61,433 bases of DNA from Acholeplasmatales bacterium (GTDB lineage Bacteria; Bacillota_I; Bacilli_A; Izemoplasmatales; Izemoplasmataceae): contig RECF01000055.1 in assembly GCA_007694145.1 (NCBI GenBank), forward strand, positions 1 through 61,433, in the 5' to 3' direction. Below, one piece after another: positions 24,554 through 33,716 of this stretch. A program made the position numbers and the translations under genes. The notes below the pieces were generated by a model. It saw nothing but the letters and a program-made list of their open reading frames with translations, had not been told where the DNA came from and did no database searches. Within the stretch, counting starts at the first letter, position 1, and every line of letters begins with the position of its first letter.

Positions 24554-26743
24554 ATGAACCCAAAAACAGGGTGGATGTCGGTTGTTTTAATCGGTGTTCT
24601 TTTTGTCCTGCTCGCCTGTAGTGCGGCACCAGACAATCCCACCCCATCGACTCTCGAGCGCGATGGGGTGATTTACCGTATCGAGGCAGAGCATGTACGT
24701 GTTGAATCAGGGGTGAACGCCCCTGAAATACTGCGCATACCAGCGACCATCGAGCAGTTGCCAGTGACGCACATCGAGGCATCGGCTTTTGCAGGTGCGT
24801 CGCGTCTTAAACATCTTGAGTTGCCGGATTCAATTACGGTAATTGCGCCGTATGCTTTTTATGAGGCCAAGAAACTGCAAACGGTCGATATCAGCGCGAC
24901 ATCCACCTTGCAAGTGATCGGTGAAGGGGCCTTCTTCGCGGCGGCGTCCTTGCGGTCCATCGCGTTGCCAGCCTCGCTGAGCACACTCGGTCCGTATGCT
25001 TTTTTTGCGGCGACACAGCTTGAAACGGTGACCTTTGATCAAAGCAGTCGGCTTGACACCATCCCTGAAGGGGCCTTTTTCCAAAACCACGCCTTATCAC
25101 AACTCGCGCTGCCGGCATCGGTTAAACAAATCGAAGCGTATGCTTTTTATGAAACAACTGCTTTGATGACGATCACCTTTGGCGAAGACAGCCAGCTGCA
25201 CAGTATTGGTGAAGGGGCGTTCGCCTTCAGTGGCACCGCGAAAGCACTCGTGCTGCCGGCATCACTACAAGACATCGGGGCGTTTGCGTTTTTTGGCAAT
25301 GAACAACTCAAGACAGTCACGATGCCAGAAACCTTAGCTATAATCGGTGAGTACGCTTTTGCGCAAAACCGGGCCTTGCTAGAAATTATCTTGCCGGCAA
25401 GCCTGCACACCATCGGTCCGTATGCTTTCATGGAAACCGACGCCCTCACAGCGGTGCACTTTCCCATTGACAGTGCGCTCACAACGTTGCCAGAAGGGCT
25501 GTTTTATGAGGCGAAGCAGCTTGAAAACGTCCACTTTCCAGCATCGCTACAAGAGATCGGTGCGTTCAGTTTTTACCAGACACGCCGACTTGAAGCGGTG
25601 ACCTTGCCAAACACACTGACCACCATCGGTCCGTACGCTTTCGCAAGCAGCGGTCTGCTTGATTTGGTTATACCGGCGACCGTCTCTAATCTTGGTGCGT
25701 ATGCTTTTTTACAGGCAGACGCCCTGAAACACGTCGTATTTATGCCCGGAAGCAGTGTGCCCACGCTTGAAGAGGGCGTCTTTTCATCGGCCAGTGCCTT
25801 AGAGTCGATTAGTTTGCCAGAAAGTCTCATCCGAATCGGTGACTATGCATTCTATGAAACGCCACAACTCATAGCGGTGTCTTTACCCGAGAGTGTCCGT
25901 GAAATCGGTGACTTCGCCATGGCCCGTAGCGGTTTGCAAGGACTTGAACTGCCCGATGCCGTCGCAACACTCGGTGACTATGCCTTTTGGGAAACCGTCG
26001 CCCTTGAACACGTCACCTTCACCGCTACCGCACAGTTAAGAAGCATGGGAGAAGGGGTGTTTTCCCAAGCAACTTCTTTAAAGGCATTCACCGTACCTGA
26101 AACCGTAGAAACCATTGGACCGTACGCCTTTTACGGTGCCACGGCACTTGAAACGATTACATTCTTTGAAAACGCCCGGCTCACGCATCTGCCTGAAGGG
26201 ATGTTTTATCAAGCGACCGCTCTCACCGCGGTGCATGTACCACAAGCCGTTGAAGTCATTAGAGCCCATGCGTTTTATGAAAGCAGTGCACTCAATACCG
26301 TGACGTTTGCGTCGGGTTCTTTGCTTAAAATCATCGAAGAAGATGCCTTTTCCGGCACCGCATTGACTGGTGCACTGACGTTACCGGCGCAACTTGTGGC
26401 GATTCATGATTATGCGTTTGTCAACGTGATAAACCTGACATCGATACACATTGAAAGCGAACAGCTTGAACAAATCGGTAAAATGGCTTTTTCCGGTCTA
26501 CACAACCTCGAAAGTATCCGTCTGCCCGCTTCACTAAAGGGACTTGGTGACTTCGCCTTCATGGATACGCCGAACCTTGAAACGATTTACTTATCATCCA
26601 ATGTCCTTGACGTGGGTTATTGGGCGTTCAAGGATTCAGGCGTTACCATCTTGACCGGCCACGCAACGCCCCCACCTTCGTGGCATCCTGACTTCAACCC
26701 CGATCAACGCCCCATCATCTTCAATGTTGATGAGTCAGAATAA
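24554..26743 (+). CDS. BspA-type leucine-rich repeat lipoprotein
   Basis: The 729-residue lipoprotein (LLAC, Cys22) is almost entirely LRR_5 repeats from about residue 55 to 710. The units alternate: one has 'LPASL..IG.YAFYE....', the next 'VTF...S.L..I.EGAFF....L', giving a two-unit period of roughly 45-50 residues. LRR_5 proteins form long curved surfaces that bind proteins or glycans outside the cell. It starts at the ATG after GAGAGGGG and an AGG. It has its own promoter and terminator. The ligand is unknown. Confidence 0.85.
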   Translation: MNPKTGWMSVVLIGVLFVLLACSAAPDNPTPSTLERDGVIYRIEAEHVRVESGVNAPEILRIPATIEQLPVTHIEASAFAGASRLKHLELPDSITVIAPYAFYEAKKLQTVDISATSTLQVIGEGAFFAAASLRSIALPASLSTLGPYAFFAATQLETVTFDQSSRLDTIPEGAFFQNHALSQLALPASVKQIEAYAFYETTALMTITFGEDSQLHSIGEGAFAFSGTAKALVLPASLQDIGAFAFFGNEQLKTVTMPETLAIIGEYAFAQNRALLEIILPASLHTIGPYAFMETDALTAVHFPIDSALTTLPEGLFYEAKQLENVHFPASLQEIGAFSFYQTRRLEAVTLPNTLTTIGPYAFASSGLLDLVIPATVSNLGAYAFLQADALKHVVFMPGSSVPTLEEGVFSSASALESISLPESLIRIGDYAFYETPQLIAVSLPESVREIGDFAMARSGLQGLELPDAVATLGDYAFWETVALEHVTFTATAQLRSMGEGVFSQATSLKAFTVPETVETIGPYAFYGATALETITFFENARLTHLPEGMFYQATALTAVHVPQAVEVIRAHAFYESSALNTVTFASGSLLKIIEEDAFSGTALTGALTLPAQLVAIHDYAFVNVINLTSIHIESEQLEQIGKMAFSGLHNLESIRLPASLKGLGDFAFMDTPNLETIYLSSNVLDVGYWAFKDSGVTILTGHATPPPSWHPDFNPDQRPIIFNVDESE

Positions 26744-26753
26744 AAGCCCATGC

Positions 26754-26779
26754 AAAAAGGCGACCGCAGTCGCCTTTTT
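26754..26779. terminator. Bidirectional intrinsic terminator
   Basis: AAAAAGGCGAC and GTCGCCTTTTT pair perfectly over 11 bp with a CGCA loop. It sits between convergent genes and has a T-run in either direction. Confidence 0.9.
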
Positions 26780-26807
26780 GTTTGGGAAGGAGAGGGTGCC
26801 AGAAGCT

Positions 26808-27650
26808 TTAAGGACGACGGTCCTGAGCTTGTTGGCGGCGTTCTTCAATACGTTCTTCGTAAGCCGCTCTATGGGCTTCGGCTTGTTCTCTGAATGCTTC
26901 ACGGATGGCGGAGTAATCGGGGATGTCGACACCGTTTTCCTCAAGGAGGGCACGATGCGCTTCAAGACGTTCCCGAACATTTTCTTTCATCTCTTCACGG
27001 ACAGCTTTGGCTTCTTCCTGTCTTGCGGCACGGAATGTTGCCATGCGGGCGTCGTGAGAACCATGGATGATGGCCATGATGTCTTTCATGTCCATTTCTA
27101 GGGCTTCTTCATAAGTCAGTTCGCCATCGATTTCAACGGCAGTCTGCAAAATCCGCAGGCGGCCAATGCCGATGTCATACTGTTCAGCCAGTTCAAGCAG
27201 TGCTTCATCAAGGGTGCCGATGATGACTGCAGCACCGATGCCATGGGCTCTAAACTCTGCTTCGGCCCGCTCACGCAGACGTTTGGCAAACTCAGGCATG
27301 CCTTCATCGTTTTCATCGAGATCGTCATCGTCTTCGGTGGTGATGAAGATGGCGTTGTTTTCCGCATCGACATCGATATAGCCCGCTTCTATGGCCGCAT
27401 CGATGAACAAGGCAAGGGCTTCTTCGGCCGTCAAACCGACAAAGTCAAGTTCGGCAGCAACGATTTCGGCATCTTCATTGTTCAAAACAAAGCTGACAAT
27501 GATTTCATCCTCGTCGATTACGAAGAGAATAGAAGGGTTGATATCGACGCTGAAAGCGGATAGGGTAATATCTTCTTGTGCGTCGCTAGTACAGGCCGCA
27601 AATGAAACAAGGAATACAGCCGTAAGCATTAAAGCAAGAAATTTTTTCAT
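26808..27650 (-). CDS. Lipoprotein with RsgI-type sensor domain
   Basis: The 280-residue protein has lipobox SFAAC (Cys20) and an AGGAGG site. Residues about 28-95 match the periplasmic RsgI middle domain: VDINPSILFVID, then IIVSFVLNNEDAEIV and a GLTAEEALALFIDAAIEAGYI helix. The Asn-Pro of VDINPS (residues 38-39) corresponds to the site where RsgI proteins cut themselves. An acidic linker and a long charged, probably helical C-terminus (about 195-280, rich in R, E, A) follow. It has no cytosolic part, so it cannot bind the sigma factor itself. Its upstream motif matches that of the sigma gene; a decoy, ligand or feedback role is inference. Confidence 0.72.
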   Translation of the reverse strand: MKKFLALMLTAVFLVSFAACTSDAQEDITLSAFSVDINPSILFVIDEDEIIVSFVLNNEDAEIVAAELDFVGLTAEEALALFIDAAIEAGYIDVDAENNAIFITTEDDDDLDENDEGMPEFAKRLRERAEAEFRAHGIGAAVIIGTLDEALLELAEQYDIGIGRLRILQTAVEIDGELTYEEALEMDMKDIMAIIHGSHDARMATFRAARQEEAKAVREEMKENVRERLEAHRALLEENGVDIPDYSAIREAFREQAEAHRAAYEERIEERRQQAQDRRP

Positions 27651-27685
27651 GATTGAAACCTCCTAATAATTTTTGGTTGCACCTC

Positions 27686-27716
27686 TTAAACAAACGAAGT
27701 GGCAGGTTTATTGGTA
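27686..27716 (-). promoter_or_regulatory. Putative ECF sigma promoter of the RsgI-like lipoprotein
   Basis: On the minus strand TACCAATAAA (27716-27707), a 15-base spacer and GTTTAA (27691-27686) lie 35 bases before the ATG. The same -35 sequence and spacing occur before the sigma gene and at 36606. Confidence 0.6.
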
Positions 27717-27739
27717 AAAGTGTTTTTTATTTTCCCGGG

Positions 27740-28573
27740 TCAACCCGAATGGCCGGGCAGATCTGGTGGGCCGGGTGTGTCGGGTCGTTTGGGCACATCC
27801 GGACGATTGGGGAAATCGTCACCGTCAAAAGGGTGTTTGGGTCCTTGTTGGGCGTCATCACCTAGCAGTTCGCGCAACTCACGGATTGAGAGGGTGATTA
27901 GATCGTCCATTTCAAGGTCTTCATGTTGGCGCAAGATGGTGCCAATCAGTCTGGCATGCATGATGCTCAGCCCGTAGTGGGCCATGACATCGAGTTCAAT
28001 CGATGTCGGCCGACCAGCCATACCGCGCATCATGTCGAGATCTGGCATTCGTGTTTCGAGAATGGCGCGGACAGTCGCCTCGATTTGCTTGAGTTGTTCT
28101 TCGACATGTTTCGGCCGGTTGCCGGTCACATCGTAAAGCAAACCGGATTGTCCAGGTATCAGATAGCCTTGCGCTTCGGCCCCGAGGATGAAGGCTTCAA
28201 AGCCTTGTTCAAAGGTTAACCCTTCAAGTGACTCGATGCTGGAAAGCAATGTTTCGGCATCGTCATTCAAGGCGTCGACGGATAAGATAATCTGTCGACT
28301 TGATAAAGTCATTGAAAGACTTGGGTTGATGGCAAGGTGGACCGTGGTGGTCGGTGCAGCAGGCCAAGCGAACAAACCGATGAGTAAGGTGGCGAGGATG
28401 GCGGCCATCACGGTGAAGCGCACAAGCAGCGGTTTGGTGAAACGCGCGGGGCTTTTGATGTCTTGCATGGCCTGTGCGCGCTCGATATGGGCGGCATAGA
28501 CGGGTGAGGCTTTGACACGCATCCTAACATCAGGTGTGTCATGGCGCGCGAGGGCACGTAGTTTATTTTTCAT
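27740..28573 (-). CDS. RsgI-like membrane anti-sigma factor
   Basis: The 277-residue protein has a short cytosolic N-terminus (about 1-48), one membrane helix (about 50-70) and an outer RsgI middle domain (about 75-230) with AINPSLSMTLSS and GLTFEQGFEAFILGAEAQGYL. The Asn-Pro at 83-84 matches the known RsgI autoproteolysis site. The C-terminal 35 residues are Pro-rich and look disordered (for example DVPKRPDTPGPPDLPGHSG); in B. subtilis RsgI, disordered outer regions sense wall damage. The ATG overlaps the end of the sigma gene by 11 bases. A longer frame upstream of this ATG is only a sigma-gene shadow. Confidence 0.75.
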   Translation of the reverse strand: MKNKLRALARHDTPDVRMRVKASPVYAAHIERAQAMQDIKSPARFTKPLLVRFTVMAAILATLLIGLFAWPAAPTTTVHLAINPSLSMTLSSRQIILSVDALNDDAETLLSSIESLEGLTFEQGFEAFILGAEAQGYLIPGQSGLLYDVTGNRPKHVEEQLKQIEATVRAILETRMPDLDMMRGMAGRPTSIELDVMAHYGLSIMHARLIGTILRQHEDLEMDDLITLSIRELRELLGDDAQQGPKHPFDGDDFPNRPDVPKRPDTPGPPDLPGHSG

Positions 28574-29096
28574 CGGGGAAACCTCCTTGTTTCCGTAACT
28601 TCTTAATCGCCTGGCGGTATTTCCAAAGAACGGTACCAAGCGGCATGCCGAGGTGTTCGGCAATGACACGGTGTTTCTCATCGAGTAAAGCGTGGCGGAT
28701 GACAATTTCCCGTTCAACCGGCTCAAGTCCATCAAGCAGTCCCTTGACTTCGTAGCGCTTTTCCGCATCGGGATACACGACGTTAAACAATGGGGCGTTG
28801 TCTTCGTAGTCGAGGGTGATCTCCCGCTTACGACGATTATAGGCGTTCAATGCCAAGTTTTTCGCCAACGTCGTCAGCCAAGCCTTGAACTCACCGCGTG
28901 CTTCATACTCAGGCAGCTTTTCAATCATCTTCATGTACGTATCCTGCATCAAATCTTCTGCAAGCATCGGGTCGCGTATGATGGTTAAAATCACATAGTA
29001 GACATCGATACGCGTTGCTTCATACAGCACATCGAAGGCGGTCTCATCGCCACGTTTGAACGCGTCAACTGTTTTTTCAAGTGTGTTTTTTCTCAT
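28563..29096 (-). CDS. ECF-type RNA polymerase sigma factor
   Basis: The 177-residue protein has sigma region 2 (about residues 10-80, with DPMLAEDLMQDTYMKMIEKL and FKAWLTTLAKNLALNAYNRR) and region 4 (about 110-170, with REIVIRHALLDEKHRVIAEH and GMPLGTVLWKYRQAIKKLRK). There is no region 1 or 3, as in ECF factors. I start at the ATG with GGGAGAA six bases upstream; an ATG at 29111 has no site. It is co-transcribed with its anti-sigma gene. The motif upstream suggests that it drives its own operon. This differs from classical SigI-RsgI pairs, whose sigma factor is not of the short ECF type. Confidence 0.88.
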   Translation of the reverse strand: MRKNTLEKTVDAFKRGDETAFDVLYEATRIDVYYVILTIIRDPMLAEDLMQDTYMKMIEKLPEYEARGEFKAWLTTLAKNLALNAYNRRKREITLDYEDNAPLFNVVYPDAEKRYEVKGLLDGLEPVEREIVIRHALLDEKHRVIAEHLGMPLGTVLWKYRQAIKKLRKQGGFPDEK

Positions 29097-29128
29097 GCAG
29101 TGTTCTCCCATTTATCAGGTGACATCCC

Positions 29129-29159
29129 TATAACAATAAACATCGAGGATTTATTGGTA
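29129..29159 (-). promoter_or_regulatory. Putative autoregulated ECF sigma promoter
   Basis: On the minus strand TACCAATAAA (29159-29150), 15 bases and GTTATA (29134-29129) lie 32 bases before the sigma ATG. The -35 half overlaps a plus-strand TGGTATAAT, so the two promoters may compete. Confidence 0.6.
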
Positions 29160-29163
29160 TAAT
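29155..29163 (+). promoter_or_regulatory. Extended -10 promoter pointing toward glnA
   Basis: TGGTATAAT is an extended -10 element about 235 bases upstream of glnA. No clear -35 box is present. It may start a glnA leader or a separate small RNA. Confidence 0.4.
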
Positions 29164-29259
29164 GTGAAAAAAGTCTCATACCAGCACCGGTGTCGAGGTC
29201 ATTATACTCGATGTTAGACGCCTCAACAAGCAAGACAGTCCCCACGCCTCGATGGGTCA

Positions 29260-29280
29260 GTCTCTTGCAAGAGACGTTTT
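29260..29280 (+). other. 16-bp perfect palindrome with T-rich tail
   Basis: GTCTCTTGCAAGAGAC is fully self-complementary and is followed by GTTTT. It could be a weak terminator of a short transcript begun at 29170 or an operator before glnA. The region from 29097 to 29397 has no gene. Confidence 0.4.
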
Positions 29281-29356
29281 ACCGTCGTTAGGCCATGTAT
29301 GAAAATCCAACGCACTACAAGAACGTTTTCATGTGGCAACGCGGGTCAAGCTTTCA

Positions 29357-29362
29357 TATAAT
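29357..29362 (+). promoter_or_regulatory. -10 box of glnA
   Basis: TATAAT lies 35 bases before the glnA ATG. The -35 region is poorly conserved, which would fit a regulated promoter. Confidence 0.45.
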
Positions 29363-29397
29363 AGAGCCATCATCATTCACAAGGGAGCGGAACAACC

Positions 29398-30729
29398 ATG
29401 ACCAAAGCGGACATTCTCAAACAAGCCGAAGTCGAACACGTCAAGTACATCCGTTTATGTTTCACTGATATTCATGGCGTCATCAAAAATGTTGAAATAC
29501 CAGTACGGAGTCTAGAAGAAGCACTCGATCACCAGATCATGTTTGATGGCTCAAGTATTGAAGGATTTGTCCGGATTCAAGAAGCGGACATGTTTTTAGT
29601 TCCCGATAAGGATACCTGGCTCATCCAAAGCTGGGAAAACCCGGCTTACGGCAAAGTCGCTCGCCTCATCTGCGATGTGCACTTGCCCGATGGCACCCCC
29701 TTTGTCGGTGACCCCCGCATCGTGCTCAAACGCAATCTTGAAGCGATGCAAGCGTTAGGGTTCAAACGGTTTCAAATTGGTGTTGAGCCGGAGTTCTTTT
29801 TGTTCAAGCTCGATGCGCTTGGTCAACCGACACAAACGTTTCACGACCAAGGGGGGTATTTCGATTTAGCCCCCGTCGATGGGGCGGAAGATTGTCGGCG
29901 TGACATTGTCTTAGAACTTGAAAAACTGGGGTTCATGATGGAAGCGTCCCATCACGAAGTCGCCCCAGGCCAACACGAGATCAACTTTGAGTTCGCCGAT
30001 GCCCTCAAAGCATGCGACAGCTTGCAGACGTTCAAACTCGTCGTCAAAAACATTGCCAAACGCCATGGCCTTCACGCCACCTTCATGCCTAAGCCCATTG
30101 CGGCCATTAACGGTTCAGGCATGCACACGAACTGTTCGTTGACAGACGAGACAGGCCGCAATGCCTTTTATGACGCAGAAAAGCCGCTTTCTCTCAGTGA
30201 CACGTGTCGGCACTGGATTGCGGGCATTATGCATCATGCCCGTGGCTTCACGGCCATTACCAATCCAACCGTCAATTCCTATAAACGACTCGTTCCAGGC
30301 TATGAAGCCCCATGTTATATTTCCTGGAGCGATGCCAATCGCTCCGCCTTGATTCGCATCCCAGCAAGCAAAGGTGCAAAAACCAGGACGGAAATTCGTT
30401 CTGTCGACCCCTCAAGCAATCCCTATTTGGCGATGAGCGTCTTGTTAGCGAGTGGACTTGACGGCATCCGCCGGCAACTTGAAGCCCCCGACCCTGTTTA
30501 TATCAACTTGTACGAGATGACCCGTGCTGAACGGGAAGCGATGGGCATTGCAAACTTACCGGAAAACTTGAAGGATGCCTTGAAAGCCTTGCGACACGAT
30601 CAGGTCGTGCAAGCGGCGCTTGGGCCCTTTGTGACAACAAAGTTTCTTGAAGCGAAGCGCCTTGAGTGGGATAGCTACCGCGCTAGCGTCAGTGAATGGG
30701 AACTGAAACGGTATTTTGAAATGATGTAA
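29398..30729 (+). CDS. glnA: Glutamine synthetase, type I
   Basis: The 443-residue enzyme makes glutamine from glutamate, ammonia and ATP. The N-terminal beta-grasp domain has [20 protein letters not shown], and the catalytic domain has [47 protein letters not shown] and [19 protein letters not shown]. The length and lack of the adenylylation-site insertion match the GSI-alpha form of Bacillota, which is controlled by feedback inhibition and GlnR/TnrA-type regulators. AAGGGAG precedes the ATG. No glnR gene is adjacent, unlike in Bacillus. Confidence 0.97.
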   Translation: MTKADILKQAEVEHVKYIRLCFTDIHGVIKNVEIPVRSLEEALDHQIMFDGSSIEGFVRIQEADMFLVPDKDTWLIQSWENPAYGKVARLICDVHLPDGTPFVGDPRIVLKRNLEAMQALGFKRFQIGVEPEFFLFKLDALGQPTQTFHDQGGYFDLAPVDGAEDCRRDIVLELEKLGFMMEASHHEVAPGQHEINFEFADALKACDSLQTFKLVVKNIAKRHGLHATFMPKPIAAINGSGMHTNCSLTDETGRNAFYDAEKPLSLSDTCRHWIAGIMHHARGFTAITNPTVNSYKRLVPGYEAPCYISWSDANRSALIRIPASKGAKTRTEIRSVDPSSNPYLAMSVLLASGLDGIRRQLEAPDPVYINLYEMTRAEREAMGIANLPENLKDALKALRHDQVVQAALGPFVTTKFLEAKRLEWDSYRASVSEWELKRYFEMM

Positions 30730-30734
30730 AATAA

Positions 30735-30776
30735 ACGGACAGCCAAGTGATGCAGCAATTGGCTGTCCGTTTTTTG
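30735..30776. terminator. Bidirectional intrinsic terminator after glnA
   Basis: AACGGACAGCCAA-like and TTGGCTGTCCGTT arms form a stem of about 12 bp followed by six T. The reverse strand also carries T residues, so it can serve the convergent helicase gene. Confidence 0.88.
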
Positions 30777-30863
30777 AGAAATAATCATGTCGCTACGCGT
30801 GCGGTATCGTGCAGTGTCTTGCATCCGTTTTGATGGCGCACTTTACCAAACAGGCGGTGCCAT

Positions 30864-33698
30864 CTAGTCCGAGTTCAACACGTGTGCTTTTTGACTGTGG
30901 GTTTCGAGTACCTGGGTTAAGTCACGATATAACGCGTTAGGCAAGGGATGAAGAATCCTGAAGGTGAACGTAATCGGTTGGTTGCCGTGATAATCATGGC
31001 ATGCGACAGGACCGATGTACACGTAATCAAGTTTTTGCCCCGCAATCACTTTTGCTTTCCGGATGAACATGTGTAATGTGATGCCACGATTTTCATGCGC
31101 ACACAAAGCTTGACCAAGGGGAGAGTCTTGTGAGGTTTTGTTTTGACTTTGCCATCGCATGCGCGTTGGGCTCATGAGCTGGTCACGATACTGAAGATGT
31201 TCTGGCACGGCATCGCCTTTATGCAAATCAACAAACAAGTAGATATGCGCACCATAGCGCCATACCCCACTCCCACGAATGGAAGCGAATGATTTATCAT
31301 AGTTGGTCAGCCAGCCGAGTTCGCGCATTTTGTAGCGTTGATACCGTTTTAAATAAGGATAAGGTAGCGGTGCATGGCCGAACTCTTTTTGATAGCGCAA
31401 AATACCATAGTTGAGCGTGTCAAGCACCGTGCGGTCTTGTAAGAGTGTGACATCATTTAAGCGGAGCTGATCTTTACCGTTACCGGTAATGTAGGGGAAG
31501 AGGTCTGGTTCACTTGGACCGAGTATTTGGCCGCTTAAGTACTGGAAAGTATGATGCAGTGAGGCCGCATCGATGTCGGTCATGATTTTCAAGAGTGCAT
31601 GTTGTGCAGTGGCGGCATCGATTGTGCCATGTTCAATGAGATAACGGATGACAACGAACTCGTTGAGCCGCTTAATGGGGAGCTGTTTATCAAGGGATCG
31701 TAAGGTATCGCGGTGTTTTTGTGTAAGCGTAAGGACGCGATCATCTTCAACCCGCTCGATGAAAGCGCGATAACTATGCGCACTTTCAATAAAACGAATC
31801 GGGTCAGGCGCTTGTTCATGTAAGGCGTAGTCAACGAGATTTGGGATGCGGCCACCGAGATCTTGTTTAAACGCTTGATACGCTTTTTTTAAGTAAGGCA
31901 TATGGTTGAAGTTGACCGATTCAAGTTGTTGTAAGATACGTTCTTTAGCAATCTCATCGAGTTGGATATGCGTGCAACCGGGGATATCGTCAAAATCATT
32001 AACGACATTGACTTTTAAGGTGTCTTTGTCAAAGTAGGGTGTGCCGGTTAAAGCGAGGCTGATTAAGAAGGCTTTTTGATGATTGCCGATAAAATCAAGC
32101 ACAGTGAGAAAGTCTTTATCGACATGCTTACGCAGGCCTCTTCCGAGTTGTTGGGTGAAGATGATGGGCGATTGCGTCGGTCTTAACATCATGACGAGAT
32201 TGATGGCAGGGATGTCAACCCCTTCATTGAATATATCGACCGTAAAGACACATTCTAGCGGATCAGACAGATCTTGCAGTCTTGCAATGGTCGCCATCCG
32301 CGTAGCATCATCATCTTGTCCGGTGAGTGCGCGTGCTGGGAAGCCAAAGGCGTTGAATGAGTCCGCCATGTAGCGGGCATGTTCGATGTTTGCACAAAAT
32401 GCAAGACATTGGCGTTTTTCTCCCGAAAAGCCATAGTGCAACATTTTTTCGATAACGAAGTCAACACGCGCTTTAATCGACAGTTTCTCAGCGATTACAT
32501 CGATGGGTGTATGATCTAGATCCAGTGCTTCGCTGATGACGTCGGTGATGCCGAAGTAATGAAAGGGAATGACGAGTGCGTGCTCTAAAGCATCGCGCAA
32601 GCGGATTTCAAGTGCAATCGTATGATTGAAGAGTGCGAAGATGTTGCCGCCGTCAGACCGTTCTGGTGTAGCGGTCATCCCGAGTAAAAATCCAGGTGTA
32701 AAATATTCAAGCAAGGTTCGATAAGAAGGGCTGTAAGCCCGGTGGGCTTCATCGGCAATCATGTAATCAAACGCATCGCGTGGGAGCGTTTGATACAGTT
32801 TATTTTGATAGAGTGAGGGAATCATTGCAAAGTAAAAATCCCCCTCGGCTATAGGGCCTGACCCTTGAATTTTGACGAGCACTTTGTCAGGATGAACACG
32901 GGAAAACGCTTCGATAGCACCATTTAAGATGACTTCGCGATGGACAAGAAACAACACCTTTTTCGCATCAAACTGTAAGACATCAAAGGCCGATAAGAAC
33001 GTTTTCCCTGTTCCCGTAGCGGCGATAATCAGGGCTTTATCTTGTGCGTTTTGCCGCAAGGCATCCAGGCTTTCTAGACCATCGAGTTGCATTTGGTTTG
33101 GTTTGACTTCAAGCTGATAGGTGAAGGCATCGTGTTCTTGTTCAACATAGTGTTTGATGGTACTTAAAAAGGCGGTATATTGCTCGATAAAATGGTCATT
33201 TAATGGCGCGGTCATGTTCCACAAGTCATCAAACGCCTTTAAAACCGCTACCGTAAAGTGATCGGTCTTGCCTTTTGATACATAACGGACGTTCCATTCA
33301 ACATTGGTTTTTAGCGCCGATTGGGTGAGGTTTGCCGATCCGATGATGACTTTGTAATAATCTGTGTACTCGAAAATATACCCTTTTGTGTGAAAGCCTT
33401 GGTGGTTTGAAGCTGGATAAATACGGGTGTCAATGTGCTTTAATGCGTTAAGTTTTTGCAAGGACTTCACATCGGTAAAATGTAAGTAAGTTGACGTGAT
33501 AATTTGCCCTTTTATGGACGTATTTTCCACTGCCTTGAGCGCATCGAGTAGAAGCTGTAAACCAGAATAGTTGATGAAAGCGACAGAAAAGTAAAACCGT
33601 TCACAGTGCATAAGGCTCGTGGTCAATTCATGAAAAAAAGACGGCTTACTTTGGTTTGACACCAAACCCATAGCGACGTCTACTTCAGGAACAAACAT
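30864..33698 (-). CDS. PLD-nuclease / superfamily 2 helicase / DUF3427 protein
   Basis: The 944-residue protein joins three parts. A phospholipase-D-like domain (about 1-185) has FHTKGYIF and VIIGSANLTQSAL. An SF2 helicase (about 200-540) has Walker A ATGTGKTF, DEAH in IADEAHRAYSPS, GMTATPER and the motif VI region QQLGRGLRKH. A DUF3427 region (about 560-930) ends with QDSPLGQALCAHENRGI and YVYIGPV. This resembles the helicase subunit of type III-like restriction systems without a methylase. Such stand-alone proteins are suspected to be antiphage nucleases. The NUDIX gene lies just upstream on the same strand. Confidence 0.85.
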   Translation of the reverse strand: MFVPEVDVAMGLVSNQSKPSFFHELTTSLMHCERFYFSVAFINYSGLQLLLDALKAVENTSIKGQIITSTYLHFTDVKSLQKLNALKHIDTRIYPASNHQGFHTKGYIFEYTDYYKVIIGSANLTQSALKTNVEWNVRYVSKGKTDHFTVAVLKAFDDLWNMTAPLNDHFIEQYTAFLSTIKHYVEQEHDAFTYQLEVKPNQMQLDGLESLDALRQNAQDKALIIAATGTGKTFLSAFDVLQFDAKKVLFLVHREVILNGAIEAFSRVHPDKVLVKIQGSGPIAEGDFYFAMIPSLYQNKLYQTLPRDAFDYMIADEAHRAYSPSYRTLLEYFTPGFLLGMTATPERSDGGNIFALFNHTIALEIRLRDALEHALVIPFHYFGITDVISEALDLDHTPIDVIAEKLSIKARVDFVIEKMLHYGFSGEKRQCLAFCANIEHARYMADSFNAFGFPARALTGQDDDATRMATIARLQDLSDPLECVFTVDIFNEGVDIPAINLVMMLRPTQSPIIFTQQLGRGLRKHVDKDFLTVLDFIGNHQKAFLISLALTGTPYFDKDTLKVNVVNDFDDIPGCTHIQLDEIAKERILQQLESVNFNHMPYLKKAYQAFKQDLGGRIPNLVDYALHEQAPDPIRFIESAHSYRAFIERVEDDRVLTLTQKHRDTLRSLDKQLPIKRLNEFVVIRYLIEHGTIDAATAQHALLKIMTDIDAASLHHTFQYLSGQILGPSEPDLFPYITGNGKDQLRLNDVTLLQDRTVLDTLNYGILRYQKEFGHAPLPYPYLKRYQRYKMRELGWLTNYDKSFASIRGSGVWRYGAHIYLFVDLHKGDAVPEHLQYRDQLMSPTRMRWQSQNKTSQDSPLGQALCAHENRGITLHMFIRKAKVIAGQKLDYVYIGPVACHDYHGNQPITFTFRILHPLPNALYRDLTQVLETHSQKAHVLNSD

Positions 33699-33716
33699 CC
33701 CATCTTCCCCCTTCCC

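Noticed and set aside
24554-26743. Possible CRISPR-like or tandem DNA repeat
   Set aside because: The periodic sequence encodes leucine-rich repeats in one open frame and the copies diverge, with no constant repeat and unique spacers.
28574-28768. N-terminal extension of the anti-sigma factor
   Set aside because: The extension overlaps the sigma gene completely and its residues are an out-of-frame reading of that gene; the ATG at 28573 gives a sensible start.
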